Part shown: piece after piece, positions 45,283 to 54,900 of the stretch
Layout: each line of letters begins with the position of its first letter
Numbering within the stretch: the stretch's first letter is position 1
Assembly (NCBI RefSeq): GCF_000178955.2
Contig: NC_016631.1
Location: forward strand, 5,022,001-5,086,000
DNA: 64,000 bases
Direction of reading: 5' to 3'
From: Granulicella mallensis MP5ACTX8
GTDB lineage: Bacteria > Acidobacteriota > Terriglobia > Terriglobales > Acidobacteriaceae
Notes under the pieces: model-generated
Told to the model about the DNA's origin: nothing
The model's database searches: none
The model's input: the letters and a program-made list of their open reading frames with translations, nothing else
Position numbers and translations under genes: made by a program

Positions 45283-47460
45283 ATGAAGCATATGAAAAGC
45301 AGACGCGACTTCCTGCGCACCGCCGCAAAATCGGCAGGAGCCGCCGCGGGAGCCTCGATGCTGCCGCCCAGCATCCTCAAGGCGCTTGCCATCCCCGCCA
45401 ATCGCGCCACCGGCACGATCAAGGATGTGGAGCACGTCGTCATCCTGATGCAGGAGAACCGCTCCTTCGACCACTACTTCGGCAGTCTCAAAGGAGTGCG
45501 CGGCTTTAATGACCCGCGCCCGGTACGCCTCCCCAATGGCAAACCCATCTGGTATCAGCCTCCCGCCACCGTTCATACCAGCCGCTACCACTCGCGAGGT
45601 CTAAGCCACAACGCAACTCATGTGCTGCCGTTCTATCTGAACCCGCAGGCTACAACGGAATTTTCTCCCGGCACCGATCATGGCTGGAGCAGCGGCCATC
45701 TCGCCTGGAACCACGGCAAACATAACCAGTGGGTTAACCAGAAGCAGGATGTCGTCACGATGGGCTACCTGAAGCGCAAGGACGTGAGCTTCCACTACGC
45801 TCTGGCCGAGGCCTTCACCATCTGCGACTCCTATCACTGCTCCATCCACTCCAACACCGCACCCAACCGGATCTACCTGTGGTCTGGAACCATCGACCCG
45901 CGCAACGCCTACGGCAAAAAGCCGAACGGCCCCGGCATGGACGAACGCGCCCACACCAACGGCTATACCTGGACGACTTATCCTGAACGCCTCGAAGCCA
46001 ACAACGTTAGCTGGAAGCTCTATCAGGGCGGCTCAGGAGAGCCCGGCACACCGACCGATAACTACACCGACAACTCGCTCGAGTTCTTCTCGCAATATCA
46101 GGTCAAAGAAGGCGCTTCCCCCACCGGCCCTCTCGTGACCAAAGGCGTCTCCGATCACACGCTCGTCGAGTTCCGCGAGGACATCGTCAACAACCGCCTG
46201 GCCCAGGTCTCCTGGATCGTCGCGCCCTACAAGTACAGCGAGCATCCCGAGGCCTGTCCCACGGACGGCGCTTACTACATCAACCGGATCATGGAAGCTC
46301 TGACCTCCAACCCCGAAGTCTGGAGCAAAACGGTCCTGTTCCTCAACTACGACGAGAACGACGGCCAGTTCGACCACATCGTCCCGCCGATGCCCCCGAT
46401 GACGAACCAGCCCAACGCACAAGGCATGGTGTCGAAGGACCTGGTAGAGAGCCTTGGCGATGAGTTCCTGGATCTGGACAAGTACCCCGAAAACAAGCGT
46501 CCGGTAATCCCCAACGCCGATCCCGGAGGAATACAGCCGATCGGACTGGGGCCGCGCGTTCCGATGCTCATCATCTCCCCCTGGACTACCGGCGGATGGG
46601 TCTGCTCACAACTCTTCGATCACACCTCTGTGCTGCGATTCCTGGAAGCCCGCTTCGACATTCCCGAGCCGAACATCAGCGCATGGCGACGCTCCCTCTG
46701 CGGCGACCTGACCTCGGCCTTCGATTTCTCCGGTACCCCGGACACTGGCGTGGTTCGCTTTGAGGTACCTAAACATCTGGCGTCTCTGCACCAGCCCTAT
46801 CATGTGCCGGCCGTGCAAGCGATGCCGCAGCAGGAACCCGGAACTCGCAGAGCTCGCGCTATCCCCTACGAGCTATTTGCTCACTGCCGCCTCCGAGATC
46901 AGGAGACGCACTCCGTTGGACAGAAGGTCTGGATCGACTTCGCCAATACAGGCGATTCCGGCGCGGCCTTTTATGTGTACGACGGCAGAAGGCCCGACGA
47001 AAACCCACGCCGCTATACGATCTCGACGGGTGACTCCTTCTCCGATTACTGGCTCTCCGCCGACACGCAAGGGATCTACGATCTCTCCGTCTATGGCCCC
47101 AATGGATACTTCTGCCGGTTTCGTGGCAATGCACTTGAAGCAGCCTCTCACGGCAAACCCAACCCCGAAGTCAGGGTGAACTACGATGTCGCGGCAGGCA
47201 ATGTATGGCTGTCGCTGGCGAACACAGGTTCAGCGCCCTGCAGCCTGACGATCGCCAACGCCTATGGCGGCGCTCCGCACACCTACACCCTCCACCCCGG
47301 AAAGAGTGTGGATGACTCCTGGGTACTGAAATCCAGTTCAGCGTGGTACGACCTATCGGTCACTGTTGCGGAAGCACCAGAGTTTTTGCGGCGCTTCGCC
47401 GGCCACGTTGAAACGGGTCGTCCCAGCACCAGCGATCCGGCTATCTTTGCCGGTGAATAG
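45283..47460 (+). CDS. plcN: Tat-exported phospholipase C (phosphocholine-specific type, two C-terminal DUF756 domains)
   Basis: About 725 residues from ATG 45283 (CAGGTG upstream; a second ATG at 45292). The twin-arginine signal KSRRDFLRTAAKSAGAAAG sends the folded enzyme to the periplasm or outside. The catalytic domain is of the phosphoesterase/alkaline-phosphatase superfamily (VEHVVILMQENRSFDHYFGS, LFLNYDENDGQFDHI, VPMLIISPWT). Two DUF756-like beta domains close the protein (IPYELFAHC to about FCRFRGN, and VRVNYDVAAGNVWLSLANTG onward). It hydrolyses phospholipids such as phosphatidylcholine or sphingomyelin to a phospho-alcohol and diacylglycerol. Organisation with the OPA transporter suggests use of the released phospho-ester. 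The symbol is a family-level guess. Confidence 0.92.
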   Translation: MKHMKSRRDFLRTAAKSAGAAAGASMLPPSILKALAIPANRATGTIKDVEHVVILMQENRSFDHYFGSLKGVRGFNDPRPVRLPNGKPIWYQPPATVHTSRYHSRGLSHNATHVLPFYLNPQATTEFSPGTDHGWSSGHLAWNHGKHNQWVNQKQDVVTMGYLKRKDVSFHYALAEAFTICDSYHCSIHSNTAPNRIYLWSGTIDPRNAYGKKPNGPGMDERAHTNGYTWTTYPERLEANNVSWKLYQGGSGEPGTPTDNYTDNSLEFFSQYQVKEGASPTGPLVTKGVSDHTLVEFREDIVNNRLAQVSWIVAPYKYSEHPEACPTDGAYYINRIMEALTSNPEVWSKTVLFLNYDENDGQFDHIVPPMPPMTNQPNAQGMVSKDLVESLGDEFLDLDKYPENKRPVIPNADPGGIQPIGLGPRVPMLIISPWTTGGWVCSQLFDHTSVLRFLEARFDIPEPNISAWRRSLCGDLTSAFDFSGTPDTGVVRFEVPKHLASLHQPYHVPAVQAMPQQEPGTRRARAIPYELFAHCRLRDQETHSVGQKVWIDFANTGDSGAAFYVYDGRRPDENPRRYTISTGDSFSDYWLSADTQGIYDLSVYGPNGYFCRFRGNALEAASHGKPNPEVRVNYDVAAGNVWLSLANTGSAPCSLTIANAYGGAPHTYTLHPGKSVDDSWVLKSSSAWYDLSVTVAEAPEFLRRFAGHVETGRPSTSDPAIFAGE

Positions 47461-47480
47461 CACCAAGGGTTTGCAGGTTA

Positions 47481-47547
47481 GAGCAAGATCAAGTAGCTGC
47501 ACCCCTATGTTCTTTTCAATCCCTCCACAGAATCGTCATCCTGAGCG
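47481..47547 (+). repeat. Direct repeat copy 1 flanking the repeat island
   Basis: About 67 bases (from GAGCAAGATCAAGTAGCTGC to CAGAATCGTCATCCTGAGCG) that recur, with roughly ten differences, at 48289-48354. The two copies bracket palindromic elements B and A. Confidence 0.8.
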
Positions 47548-47550
47548 AAT

Positions 47551-47902
47551 GACTTCTTGAATTGTCTGGGATGGAGACAGAAGCGCATGCGCGACACAAA
47601 TCCTAGCCCCGTAGGGGCGGCTCCATTACAGCCCAGGGTGAAACCCTGGGTTACGGTGCAAAGAGGATGCAGAGCCCTGAAAGGGCGACCTATCGGAGCA
47701 TCCGCGATAGATCGCCCCTTCAGGGCTCGACTCTTGTGGTGATTCCCTAACCCAGGGTTTCACCCTAGACGCAAAGCGCGCCACAAACGTTTGCATCGCG
47801 CTTTGCGTCATCACCCTGGGCTGTGATGGAGCCGCCCCTGCGGGGCTGATATTTGTGCCGGACAATCCGCGTCTGCTTCTATCCCAGACAATTCAAAAAG
47901 TC
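47551..47902. repeat. Palindromic repeat family B, full-length copy
   Basis: A ~350-base MITE-like element with 22-base terminal inverted repeats (GACTTCTTGAATTGTCTGGGAT at the left end, its near-exact complement at 47881-47902). Inside are nested palindromes such as CCCAGGGTGAAACCCTGGG and GAGCCCTGAAAGGGCGAC. No protein is encoded. A second, partial copy lies at 50286-50465. Confidence 0.8.
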
Positions 47903-47950
47903 GCATCCTTTCAGGATGATGCTTCGGCAATAAATACGTTGGCTAACCCA

Positions 47951-48290
47951 CGCTAGTGTGGTGAGTCGTTAATTTGTTAGAGAAGGATGGTCTGTTCAGC
48001 ACAGCGCGAAGCGCGTTCCCTGATGCTTCAGCATCAGGGAGACGGAGGGAGCCGTAGCCTTTAGGCTACGGAATAAGGGGGCTGGCAAAGATGTGGCCTT
48101 TAGGCCCGGGCCTTCTTTCGGCTGCGCACAAAAGGCCCGGGGCTGAAGCCCAATTCTTGCCTGACTCTTATTCCGTAGCCTAAAGGCTACGGCTCCCTCC
48201 GCCCCCGCGACGCTCAAACGTCACGGTTTGCGCTTCGCGCTATGCGGTAATGCTGGTTCTTCAACGAATGAACGACTCACCACTCTAGCG
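47951..48290. repeat. Palindromic repeat family A, full-length copy
   Basis: A 340-base element with 20-base terminal inverted repeats: CGCTAGTGTGGTGAGTCGTT at the left, and its complement with one mismatch at 48271-48290. Both arms carry the GTAGCCTTTAGGCTACGG palindrome, and the centre folds around GGCCCGGGCC/GGCCCGGGGC. The 30911-31065 copy is one arm of this element, and 15218-15360 is an internal fragment. Confidence 0.82.
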
Positions 48291-48354
48291 CAAGAACAAG
48301 TAGTTGCACGCCTCTGTTCTTCATCATTCCCCCACAGAATCGTCATCCTGAGCG
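48289..48354 (+). repeat. Direct repeat copy 2 flanking the repeat island
   Basis: Matches 47481-47547 with scattered differences, ending in the same CAGAATCGTCATCCTGAGCG. Overlaps the last bases of the family A element by a base or two. Confidence 0.78.
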
Positions 48355-48594
48355 TGCGCCTGCATTAGCGGGCTGGAAGGGGATGTAACGGCAATAACAT
48401 ATTTAACTAACCAGTCTTGAGGTTATTACTCTATGTAAGCCGTGACAGGGTAGCGCCCAAACCAATCCGGCGGCAAAGAATTTTAAGTGCAAGCACAAAT
48501 TAATGAGAGCATTGTGGGACTTAGAAGGCTTAATTCAATATCTGCGCTCGCGGACGTATTGCATCCTGCGAAAAGCAAGAAACGGTACTTACTT
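48355..48594. other. Gap between repeat island and DUF3800 gene
   Basis: 240 bases of lower GC content. It presumably holds the promoter of the DUF3800-like gene. Nothing else recognised. Confidence 0.4.
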
Positions 48595-49471
48595 ATGCTA
48601 AAAGCCTATCTAGACGAATCTGGGCACTCTGTAGATGAGAAGTGTAGGTTCGTGGGAATGGGAGGTCTGATCGCAGAATCCGCCGTATGGGAATCCTTTA
48701 CCGATGACTGGCAGACAGTTTTAGATGAGTACATCGGCGGCAAATGGTTCCACATGAAGGATTATGTGATGGTTCCCGGCGTTGGCCCCTATGTTGGGTG
48801 GGATGAGTCCAAGAGGCGCGATTTTCTTGGGAAATTGGTTAATACGATTGTGTCTAGGGATATTCGCTATGTTGGTTGTGTCGTATCTATCGACGGATTC
48901 GACGCACTCCCCCCGCAACTCCAAGAGGGGTTTGTAGATCCTTATTATATGGCCTTTCAGCACGCCACTCATGGCTGTTCTATATGCGGACTGAACATTG
49001 AAGACCCATTTAGCCCTGAGAAGGTAGCGATGGTTTACGCCTATCAAGATACGTTTGGTGCGATTAATTCAGGAAGTGCGCTTCCTCGCAACCAGGGACG
49101 CAGAACAACTATGGCACGCCATGAAAAGCCAAAATACCATGTTCTCGGCAGCAATGGAAAGCTACGCATCTGACTTTCCCAAGAACATTCAAGCCCTTCA
49201 AGCCGCCGATCTGTTTGCCTACGAATTGACTCATTATTTCGAGAACCTGCTTCGTCGCCCTAAGGACGGTATGAGGTGGGCGTTAAGACAGATGTTGGCG
49301 GACAAGAAGGATAGTTACCATCAGCCCCTGCTGAAGTTTTATAGCCTTGAGTCAATGCTGGAAACGCTAATGAATGACAGTGTCATTCCGGAAAATGTGG
49401 ATGTCAGAATCGCAGCGTCCATGCTCGAACTGCAAATAAAGATGGATATGCAAGATAGGATAAAAGCCTGA
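48595..49471 (+). pseudogene. DUF3800-family protein, interrupted by a frameshift
   Basis: Two frames together make one DUF3800-like protein. Frame 1 (48595-49173) carries the N-terminal MLKAYLDESGHS and KWFHMKDYV motifs and reaches YAYQDTFGA. Frame 2 (from about 49053 to 49471) continues as RLIQEVRFLATRDAEQLWHA and contains the family's C-terminal ALQAADLFAYELTH. The junction is near TTTGGTGCGATTAATT at about 49052. Start ATG 48595 gives the family-typical first residues; a GTG at 48487 is less likely. DUF3800 proteins are RNase H-like and common near mobile DNA. The segment is AT-richer than its surroundings, so horizontal origin is likely. A sequencing error cannot be excluded. Confidence 0.75.
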
Positions 49472-49594
49472 TGGAAAAGAGAACTTCCAAGCTGTACTGA
49501 AGCAAGTCTTGAAGGTTCAAAACCAGAGATGCAGCGCAGGCTTGCGGAAGAGAAAGCCACAAAGCGGCCGCGCAAACGCCTATAATTCTGCCCC
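49472..49594. other. Short gap in decayed island
   Basis: Nothing recognised apart from possible ribosome-site purines before 49595. Confidence 0.3.
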
Positions 49595-49830
49595 ATGACA
49601 AAGTACGTTTATCTCGTGCTGGACTGCAAGAATCCCAAATGTCGAACGGTGAATCTGCTCAAGTATCACGGCGTGTACGAGGGACAGCTGAGATAGGAGA
49701 GATGTTCCCTGAAGGATTTTCTTGGGGTTGTGGCCAGTGCCATCAAACCTATCGCTATTTACAGGAAGAGACTCGATTGGCTCTTCTAGACTTTCCTCCC
49801 CCGAAGGAATGGAAAGAAGCAGCACTTTAG
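49595..49830 (+). pseudogene. Small zinc-ribbon-like protein, frameshifted
   Basis: ATG 49595 opens a 33-codon frame (MTKYVYLVLDCKNPKCRT to LKYHGVYEGQLR). The neighbouring frame continues without a start as TAEIGEMFPEGFSWGCGQCH and then YLQEETRLALLDFPPP to 49830. Joined, they give a ~78-residue protein with CKNPKC and CGQC, a four-cysteine zinc ribbon. The shift is at about 49680-49695. I do not recognise a named family. Like the DUF3800 gene upstream it appears to have lost its frame; a real short 33-residue peptide is the alternative. Confidence 0.5.
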
Positions 49831-49928
49831 AAGCTTCAGCGTCCGGGCAATGGAGCTTCCCTTTAAACGTGATGTTTGGCATTTAGGCGCACCTCGTGGC
49901 ATGATTTGAGTGCGCCGCAAGCCAAATG

Positions 49929-49954
49929 ACCTCCGATCCTCATTGGAGGTTTTC
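49929..49954 (+). terminator. Small hairpin terminator
   Basis: ACCTCC pairs with GGAGGT across a 10-base loop, followed by TTTTCT. It lies about 100 bases after the zinc-ribbon frame. Confidence 0.5.
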
Positions 49955-50020
49955 TATTTGGGTTTCATCATATGCTTACCGCGTCCCTGTCTTTTGCGGA
50001 GCAAAGGCTTAGAAAGCCGT

Positions 50021-50285
50021 TTACCCCTCCTTCCCGGTCAGTTCCTTATAGGTCAGGCGGCGTCCTGCGACCTGAGAGAGAACCTTCGCCAAGCGGGTTT
50101 CGTCCGAGTGGGTTTTACGGGTGTTGTAGCGGAATACTTGCTCATCAACGTATGCGTCCATGTGGAACGGCTCTACGGCGACGTAGGTTCCGGCAAGCGA
50201 CCGTTTGAGGCAAGCCCAAAAGTTCTCGATTCCTTGGGTATGGACGCGACCGTTGACGTATTCGTTCATCTGGTTCAGAAACAGT
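50021..50285 (-). mobile_element. IS1595-family transposase remnant (C-terminal part)
   Basis: About 88 codons matching the C-terminus of ISXO2-like DDE transposases: EYVNGRVHTQGIENFWACLK, then GTYVAVEPFHMDAYVDEQVF and RYNTRKTHSDE. The catalytic core upstream is missing. The frame runs straight into the partial family B repeat at about 50286, where the transposase likeness ends. It cannot encode an active enzyme. I could not identify terminal inverted repeats. Confidence 0.75.
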
Positions 50286-50465
50286 AAGAAGCGACACAAA
50301 TTTCAGCCCCGCAGGGGCGGGTCCATCATAGTCCAGGGTGAAACCCTGGGTTACGGAATGGCCACAACAACGGAGCTCTGAAGGGGCGATCTATCGCGGG
50401 TGCTTGGATAGGTCGCCCTTTCAGCCCTCTGCAATTTCCATCTTGATTCAACCCAGGGCAGCCCC
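50286..50465. repeat. Partial copy of palindromic repeat family B
   Basis: Begins GCGACACAAATTTCAGCCCC and shares CCAGGGTGAAACCCTGGGTT and the GGGGCGATCTATCGCGG region with the full copy at 47551-47902. The right arm is missing. It separates the transposase remnant from the efflux operon. Confidence 0.75.
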
Positions 50466-50487
50466 CTGAGCCGTACTGCAAAACGGC

Positions 50488-51945
50488 TTACTGCCAGCCA
50501 CCACCGAGAGCGCTATAGAGCTGAACCAGCGCCAGGGCTTCACCCTGCTGTGCGGTCACAAGAGATAACTGGGCCGTGAAGAGGTTGGAGTCTGTCGTCA
50601 GCACTTCAAGATAAGCCGTCGCTCCACCCTGATAGCGAAGCCGGGCAAGACGGGTCGCATCCTGTGCCGAGTCCACCAGCTTCTCTTGCTGCACCCGGAG
50701 CGCGTGCTGCTTGTTGAGAGCAATCAGCGCGTTCGAGACATCGTGAAAAGCCCCAGTGACAGTCTTCTGATAGCTCAGAAGCATCTCCTGCTCGGTCGCC
50801 TTGGAGAGGTTCAACTGACCGCGCAGTTTGCCGCCCTCGAAGATGGGTTGAGTCAGAGAACCGATACTGTAGATAGTCCGGGAGCCGGCATTGAAAAAGT
50901 TAGTGAAAGAATCGCTGCCGAACCCCGCAGAAGCGCTGAGAGAAAGCTGTGGGAAGAACTGGGCGCGAGCCACCCCGATATTGGCATTGGCCTCTTTGAG
51001 CTGCGCCTCAGCCTGTTGGATGTCAGGCCGACGGGCCATCAGTTGCGTGGTCAGACCGGTCGGAAGATCCTGCGGAGGCGGTGTGAGCGCGTTGGGGTCC
51101 GTGTGTCCTACAGGTCCGGGATTCGCACCCAGCAGGAGAGTGAGGGCATTCTCCTGCTGCTGGATCTGCTGCTCAAGCTGAGGAATCTCGGACGTCGCGG
51201 TATAGAGCAGTTGCTCGGCCTGCCGCACATCGGAGAGCGGCACGGAACCGCCGTTCTCCAGAGTCTCAGTGAGCTTCACAGAATCCTGGCGGACACCGAG
51301 AGTCTGCTTCGTAATCTCAAGCTGGCGATCGAGCGAACGGAGCTGGATGTAGGTCGTCGCAACCTGCTGCACGAGCGTCATGCGAACGGCACGCTGTGCC
51401 CATGTCTGGGACAGAAGCTGATCGCGAGCGGCTTCTGTCTGCTTGCGATAAAGGCCCCAGAAGTCCGGATTCCAGGTAGCAGAGAGACTGAGGTCTCCTT
51501 CAGCGAGAGGGCTGCTGAGAGAGAGTGAGCTATTGGAGTTGGAGCCCGAGTTGTTGGAACCAATGCTATTCAACGCGGGGATGCCGGCGCCAATGCCCGT
51601 TCCCCCTATACCAAGAGTAGGAAACTGCTGTGCGCGCGTGATCTGCACCTGCGCCTGCTGCTCGAGAATGTGCTGAGCCGCAATGCGCAGATCATAGTTA
51701 TTGGTGAGCGCGGTCTTGATCAGCGCCTGCAGCTCAGGCTCACGGAAGACCTGGGACCACTGCTGATCGCCAAGAGATTCCGCACTGCTGACGGCTGCTT
51801 CGTCCGCTCCGCGGTAGGCGGGCGGCGCAGGAAAGTTAGGCTGCTTGTACTTCGGTCCGACGTTGCAGCCTGCTAGAGTGCCTAGCAGGACTGCTCCGGC
51901 TGAGATTGCGCTGGTACGTTTGAGCCACATCGAAGAGTTCCTCAT
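50488..51945 (-). CDS. RND efflux outer-membrane channel lipoprotein (NodT/OprM family)
   Basis: A 485-residue TolC-type channel. The signal peptide ends in the lipobox LAGC, followed by NVGPKYKQPNFPAPPAYRGA, the typical start of OprM-like proteins. Two repeated helical hairpin/barrel halves are visible (WNPDFWGLYRKQTEAARDQL; ARRPDIQQAEAQLKEANANI; FFPQLSLSASAGFGSDSF). It completes the tripartite pump with the adaptor and transporter encoded upstream. Its start overlaps the transporter stop by four bases. It may also serve the orphan pump at 5399-9790. Confidence 0.94.
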   Translation of the reverse strand: MRNSSMWLKRTSAISAGAVLLGTLAGCNVGPKYKQPNFPAPPAYRGADEAAVSSAESLGDQQWSQVFREPELQALIKTALTNNYDLRIAAQHILEQQAQVQITRAQQFPTLGIGGTGIGAGIPALNSIGSNNSGSNSNSSLSLSSPLAEGDLSLSATWNPDFWGLYRKQTEAARDQLLSQTWAQRAVRMTLVQQVATTYIQLRSLDRQLEITKQTLGVRQDSVKLTETLENGGSVPLSDVRQAEQLLYTATSEIPQLEQQIQQQENALTLLLGANPGPVGHTDPNALTPPPQDLPTGLTTQLMARRPDIQQAEAQLKEANANIGVARAQFFPQLSLSASAGFGSDSFTNFFNAGSRTIYSIGSLTQPIFEGGKLRGQLNLSKATEQEMLLSYQKTVTGAFHDVSNALIALNKQHALRVQQEKLVDSAQDATRLARLRYQGGATAYLEVLTTDSNLFTAQLSLVTAQQGEALALVQLYSALGGGWQ

Positions 51946-54900
51946 GCATGACCTCCCTTGGTCGGCGTCTCTGGTCCGCCTCCAGCAGCTTTACCGGCAG
52001 CAACAGGATCGAAGTCATGCTTCGAGTCCATCGTGGTGCCCTTGCCGCCTTTGGTAAAGCGATGGGAGATGTACTCGACGACAGAGAAGGTTACGGGGAT
52101 AAAGATGAGACCTAAGCCTGTTGAGAGGAGCATGCCTCCAACAACGACAGTGCCCAGGATCTGACGGGAAGCGGCTCCTGCTCCGGTCGCCGTCCAAAGC
52201 GGAAGGCAACCGACGATGAAGGCCAGCGCCGTCATCACAATGGGCCGGAAGCGCACCCTGGCAGCAGCAAGAGCAGCCTCGGAGATGCTGAGACCTGCTT
52301 CGTAGTTGGTCTTCGCGAATTCAACGATAAGAATCGCATTCTTCGCGGAAAGACCGATCAACATGACCAGACCGATGGTCGCGAAGATGTCGTTCTCAAG
52401 CAGACGGGCGTGAAGCGCGATGTAAGCGCCGAGAATCGCGACAGGTGTACTGAGAAGGACGCTGAAGGGCAGGGTCCAGCTCGAGTAAAGAGCCGCAAGG
52501 ATCAGGAAGACGAAGAGCAGGGAGAGAGCGAAGACAGCCCAGGAGGGCACGCCCTTTTCAGCCTGTTGTTCCTGGTAGGACATGCCGGAGTAGTCGTACC
52601 CGCTGCCGGCTGGCATGGTCTTGGCAAAGGTATCCTCCAGAGCCTTGCGGATCTGGCCGGAGCTATAGCCGGGAGCGCCGGTGATGTTGATCTGCGCTGC
52701 GTTGAACTCGTTGAAGCGGTAGATAAACTCCGGACCTGTAATCTGTTTCACCGTGACCAGAGAAGAGAGTGGAACCTGCCCTCCATTGGCACTGCGGACG
52801 TAAAACTGATTGATGTTCTTGATGTCCGTACGAGAGGTTCCTTCCGCTTCGACAAAGGTCTGCCATTGGCGGCCGAAACGATTGAAGTAATTGACCAGGT
52901 ATCCGCCCATGAAGGTGGACATGGTGGTGTAGACATCCGAAAGCTGGACCTGCTGTTGCAGAGCTTTCTCCCGGTCCACATTCGCATAGAGCTGGGGAAC
53001 GGCAGGCTCATACGACGGAACAGCCGCACCGATCTCAGGACGTTGCTTCAACGCTCCGAGGAACGCGTAGACGTTCTTGGTAAGCGTCTCGGGATCGTCC
53101 GATCCTGAACGGTCTTCAACAACCATGGTGACACCGCCAGAGGTTCCGATGCCCGGAATAGAGGGCGGCGGGAAGGCGAAGGCGATGCCGTCAGGGTCCT
53201 GCGAAAGCTGCTTCTGCAGATTGCCTTGAATATATTCGAGCTGCTCTTCCTTGCTCTTGCGATCCTCCCACGGCTTGAGAGAGACGAAGAAGAAGCCGGC
53301 GTTTGTACTCTGAACCTGGGTCAGCAGCGAGAAGTTGGTAACGGCAATGACACCCTGAATGCCGGGAGTCTTAAGCAGAGCAGCGGTAATCTTCTGCTGC
53401 GCCGCATCCGTTCGCTGAGCCGAAGCTCCATCCGGCAGTTGCAGGGCAAGGAACATATACCCCTGGTCTTCTGTCGGAATAAAACCGGTAGGAAGGCTGG
53501 TGCCAAGAAAGAAGGCCAGAACGCCAACCAGTGCGATACCGAGCATGGCAAGCGAAGACTTATGGATAAGGATGTTGGAGGTACTGACGAAACTATCTGT
53601 CGTGCGGCCAAAGAACTTGTTGAAGAGAGCAAAACCACGATTCAGCAGGTTCGGCTTCTTGGTAGCATTTTTATCCTTGGGCTTGAGCAGAAGAGCCGAG
53701 AGCGCCGGGGAAAGAGTAAGAGCATTGAAGGCCGAGATGAGCACCGAGATGGCGATCGTCACGGCGAACTGCTGATACAAGCGCCCGGTAATACCGGGGA
53801 TAAAGGCCGTTGGAATAAAGACGGCAGCAAGGATGAGGGCGATCGCGACCACCGGGCCACCGACCTCTTCCATGGCCTTCTCGGTAGCAGCTACAGGGTC
53901 CAGTCCTTCGTCGATGTGATGCTCGACGGCTTCGACGACGATGATGGCATCGTCGACGACGAGACCAATGGCAAGCACCAGTCCGAACAGGGACAAAGTG
54001 TTGATCGAGAACCCGAGCGCCGGAAAGATGATGAAGGTTCCGATCAGGGAGACCGGCACGGCGAGTAGCGGAATGAGCGTCGCGCGCCATCCCTGCAGGA
54101 AGATGAACACGACGATGACGACGAGAGCCAGCGCTTCCAGCAGCGTGATCACGATCTCGTGAATACCGGCGGTAACTGCCTTGGTGGTATCCAGGGGAAC
54201 GTCATAACTGATGCCCGCGGGGAAGGTAGCAGAGAGCTCCTTCATGCGCTGGTTGACGGCAGCCGCAGTCTGGACGGCATTGGATCCGGGAAGCTGGTAG
54301 ATCGCCATGATCCCGGAGGGCGCTTGATTGTAGCGTCCCGAAATGCCGTAGGCCTGATCGCCAAGCTCGATGCGAGCAACGTCTTTGAGATGCAGGATCG
54401 AGCCATCCGCATTCGCGCGAAGAATAATATCGCCGAACTCTTCAGGCGTAACGAGACGTCCCTGGGTACGGACGGTATAGGTAAACTGCTGCCCCTTGGG
54501 AATGGGCTCAGCGCCGATCTGGCCGGCAGGGTTAACGTTATTCTGCGTTTGTATCGCGGCGATGACTTCAGGAGCGGTCACGCCAAGCTGCGCGAGCTTG
54601 TCCGGCTGCACCCAGACGCGGAGAGCATACTGGCCGCCGAATGTCTGTACGCGAGAGACACCCTTGACGCGCGTGATCTGGTCCTGAAGGTTGATGATCG
54701 CGTAATTGGTCAGGAAGTCCTGGCTCAGCTTGCCGCCCGGCGAATTGACCGCGACGAGCATGAGCGGCGAGGTAAGCGCCTTCTGGACGGTGAGACCAGC
54801 GGTCGTAACCTGGGCCGGAAGCTGAGACTGGGCCTGATCGACACGAAGCTGCGCGAGAACCTGGTCGATATTTGGATCTGTCTTGACGTCAAAGTCGACG

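Noticed and set aside
47551..48290. CRISPR array
   Set aside because: The repeated units are palindromic elements of different sequence, not regularly spaced identical direct repeats.
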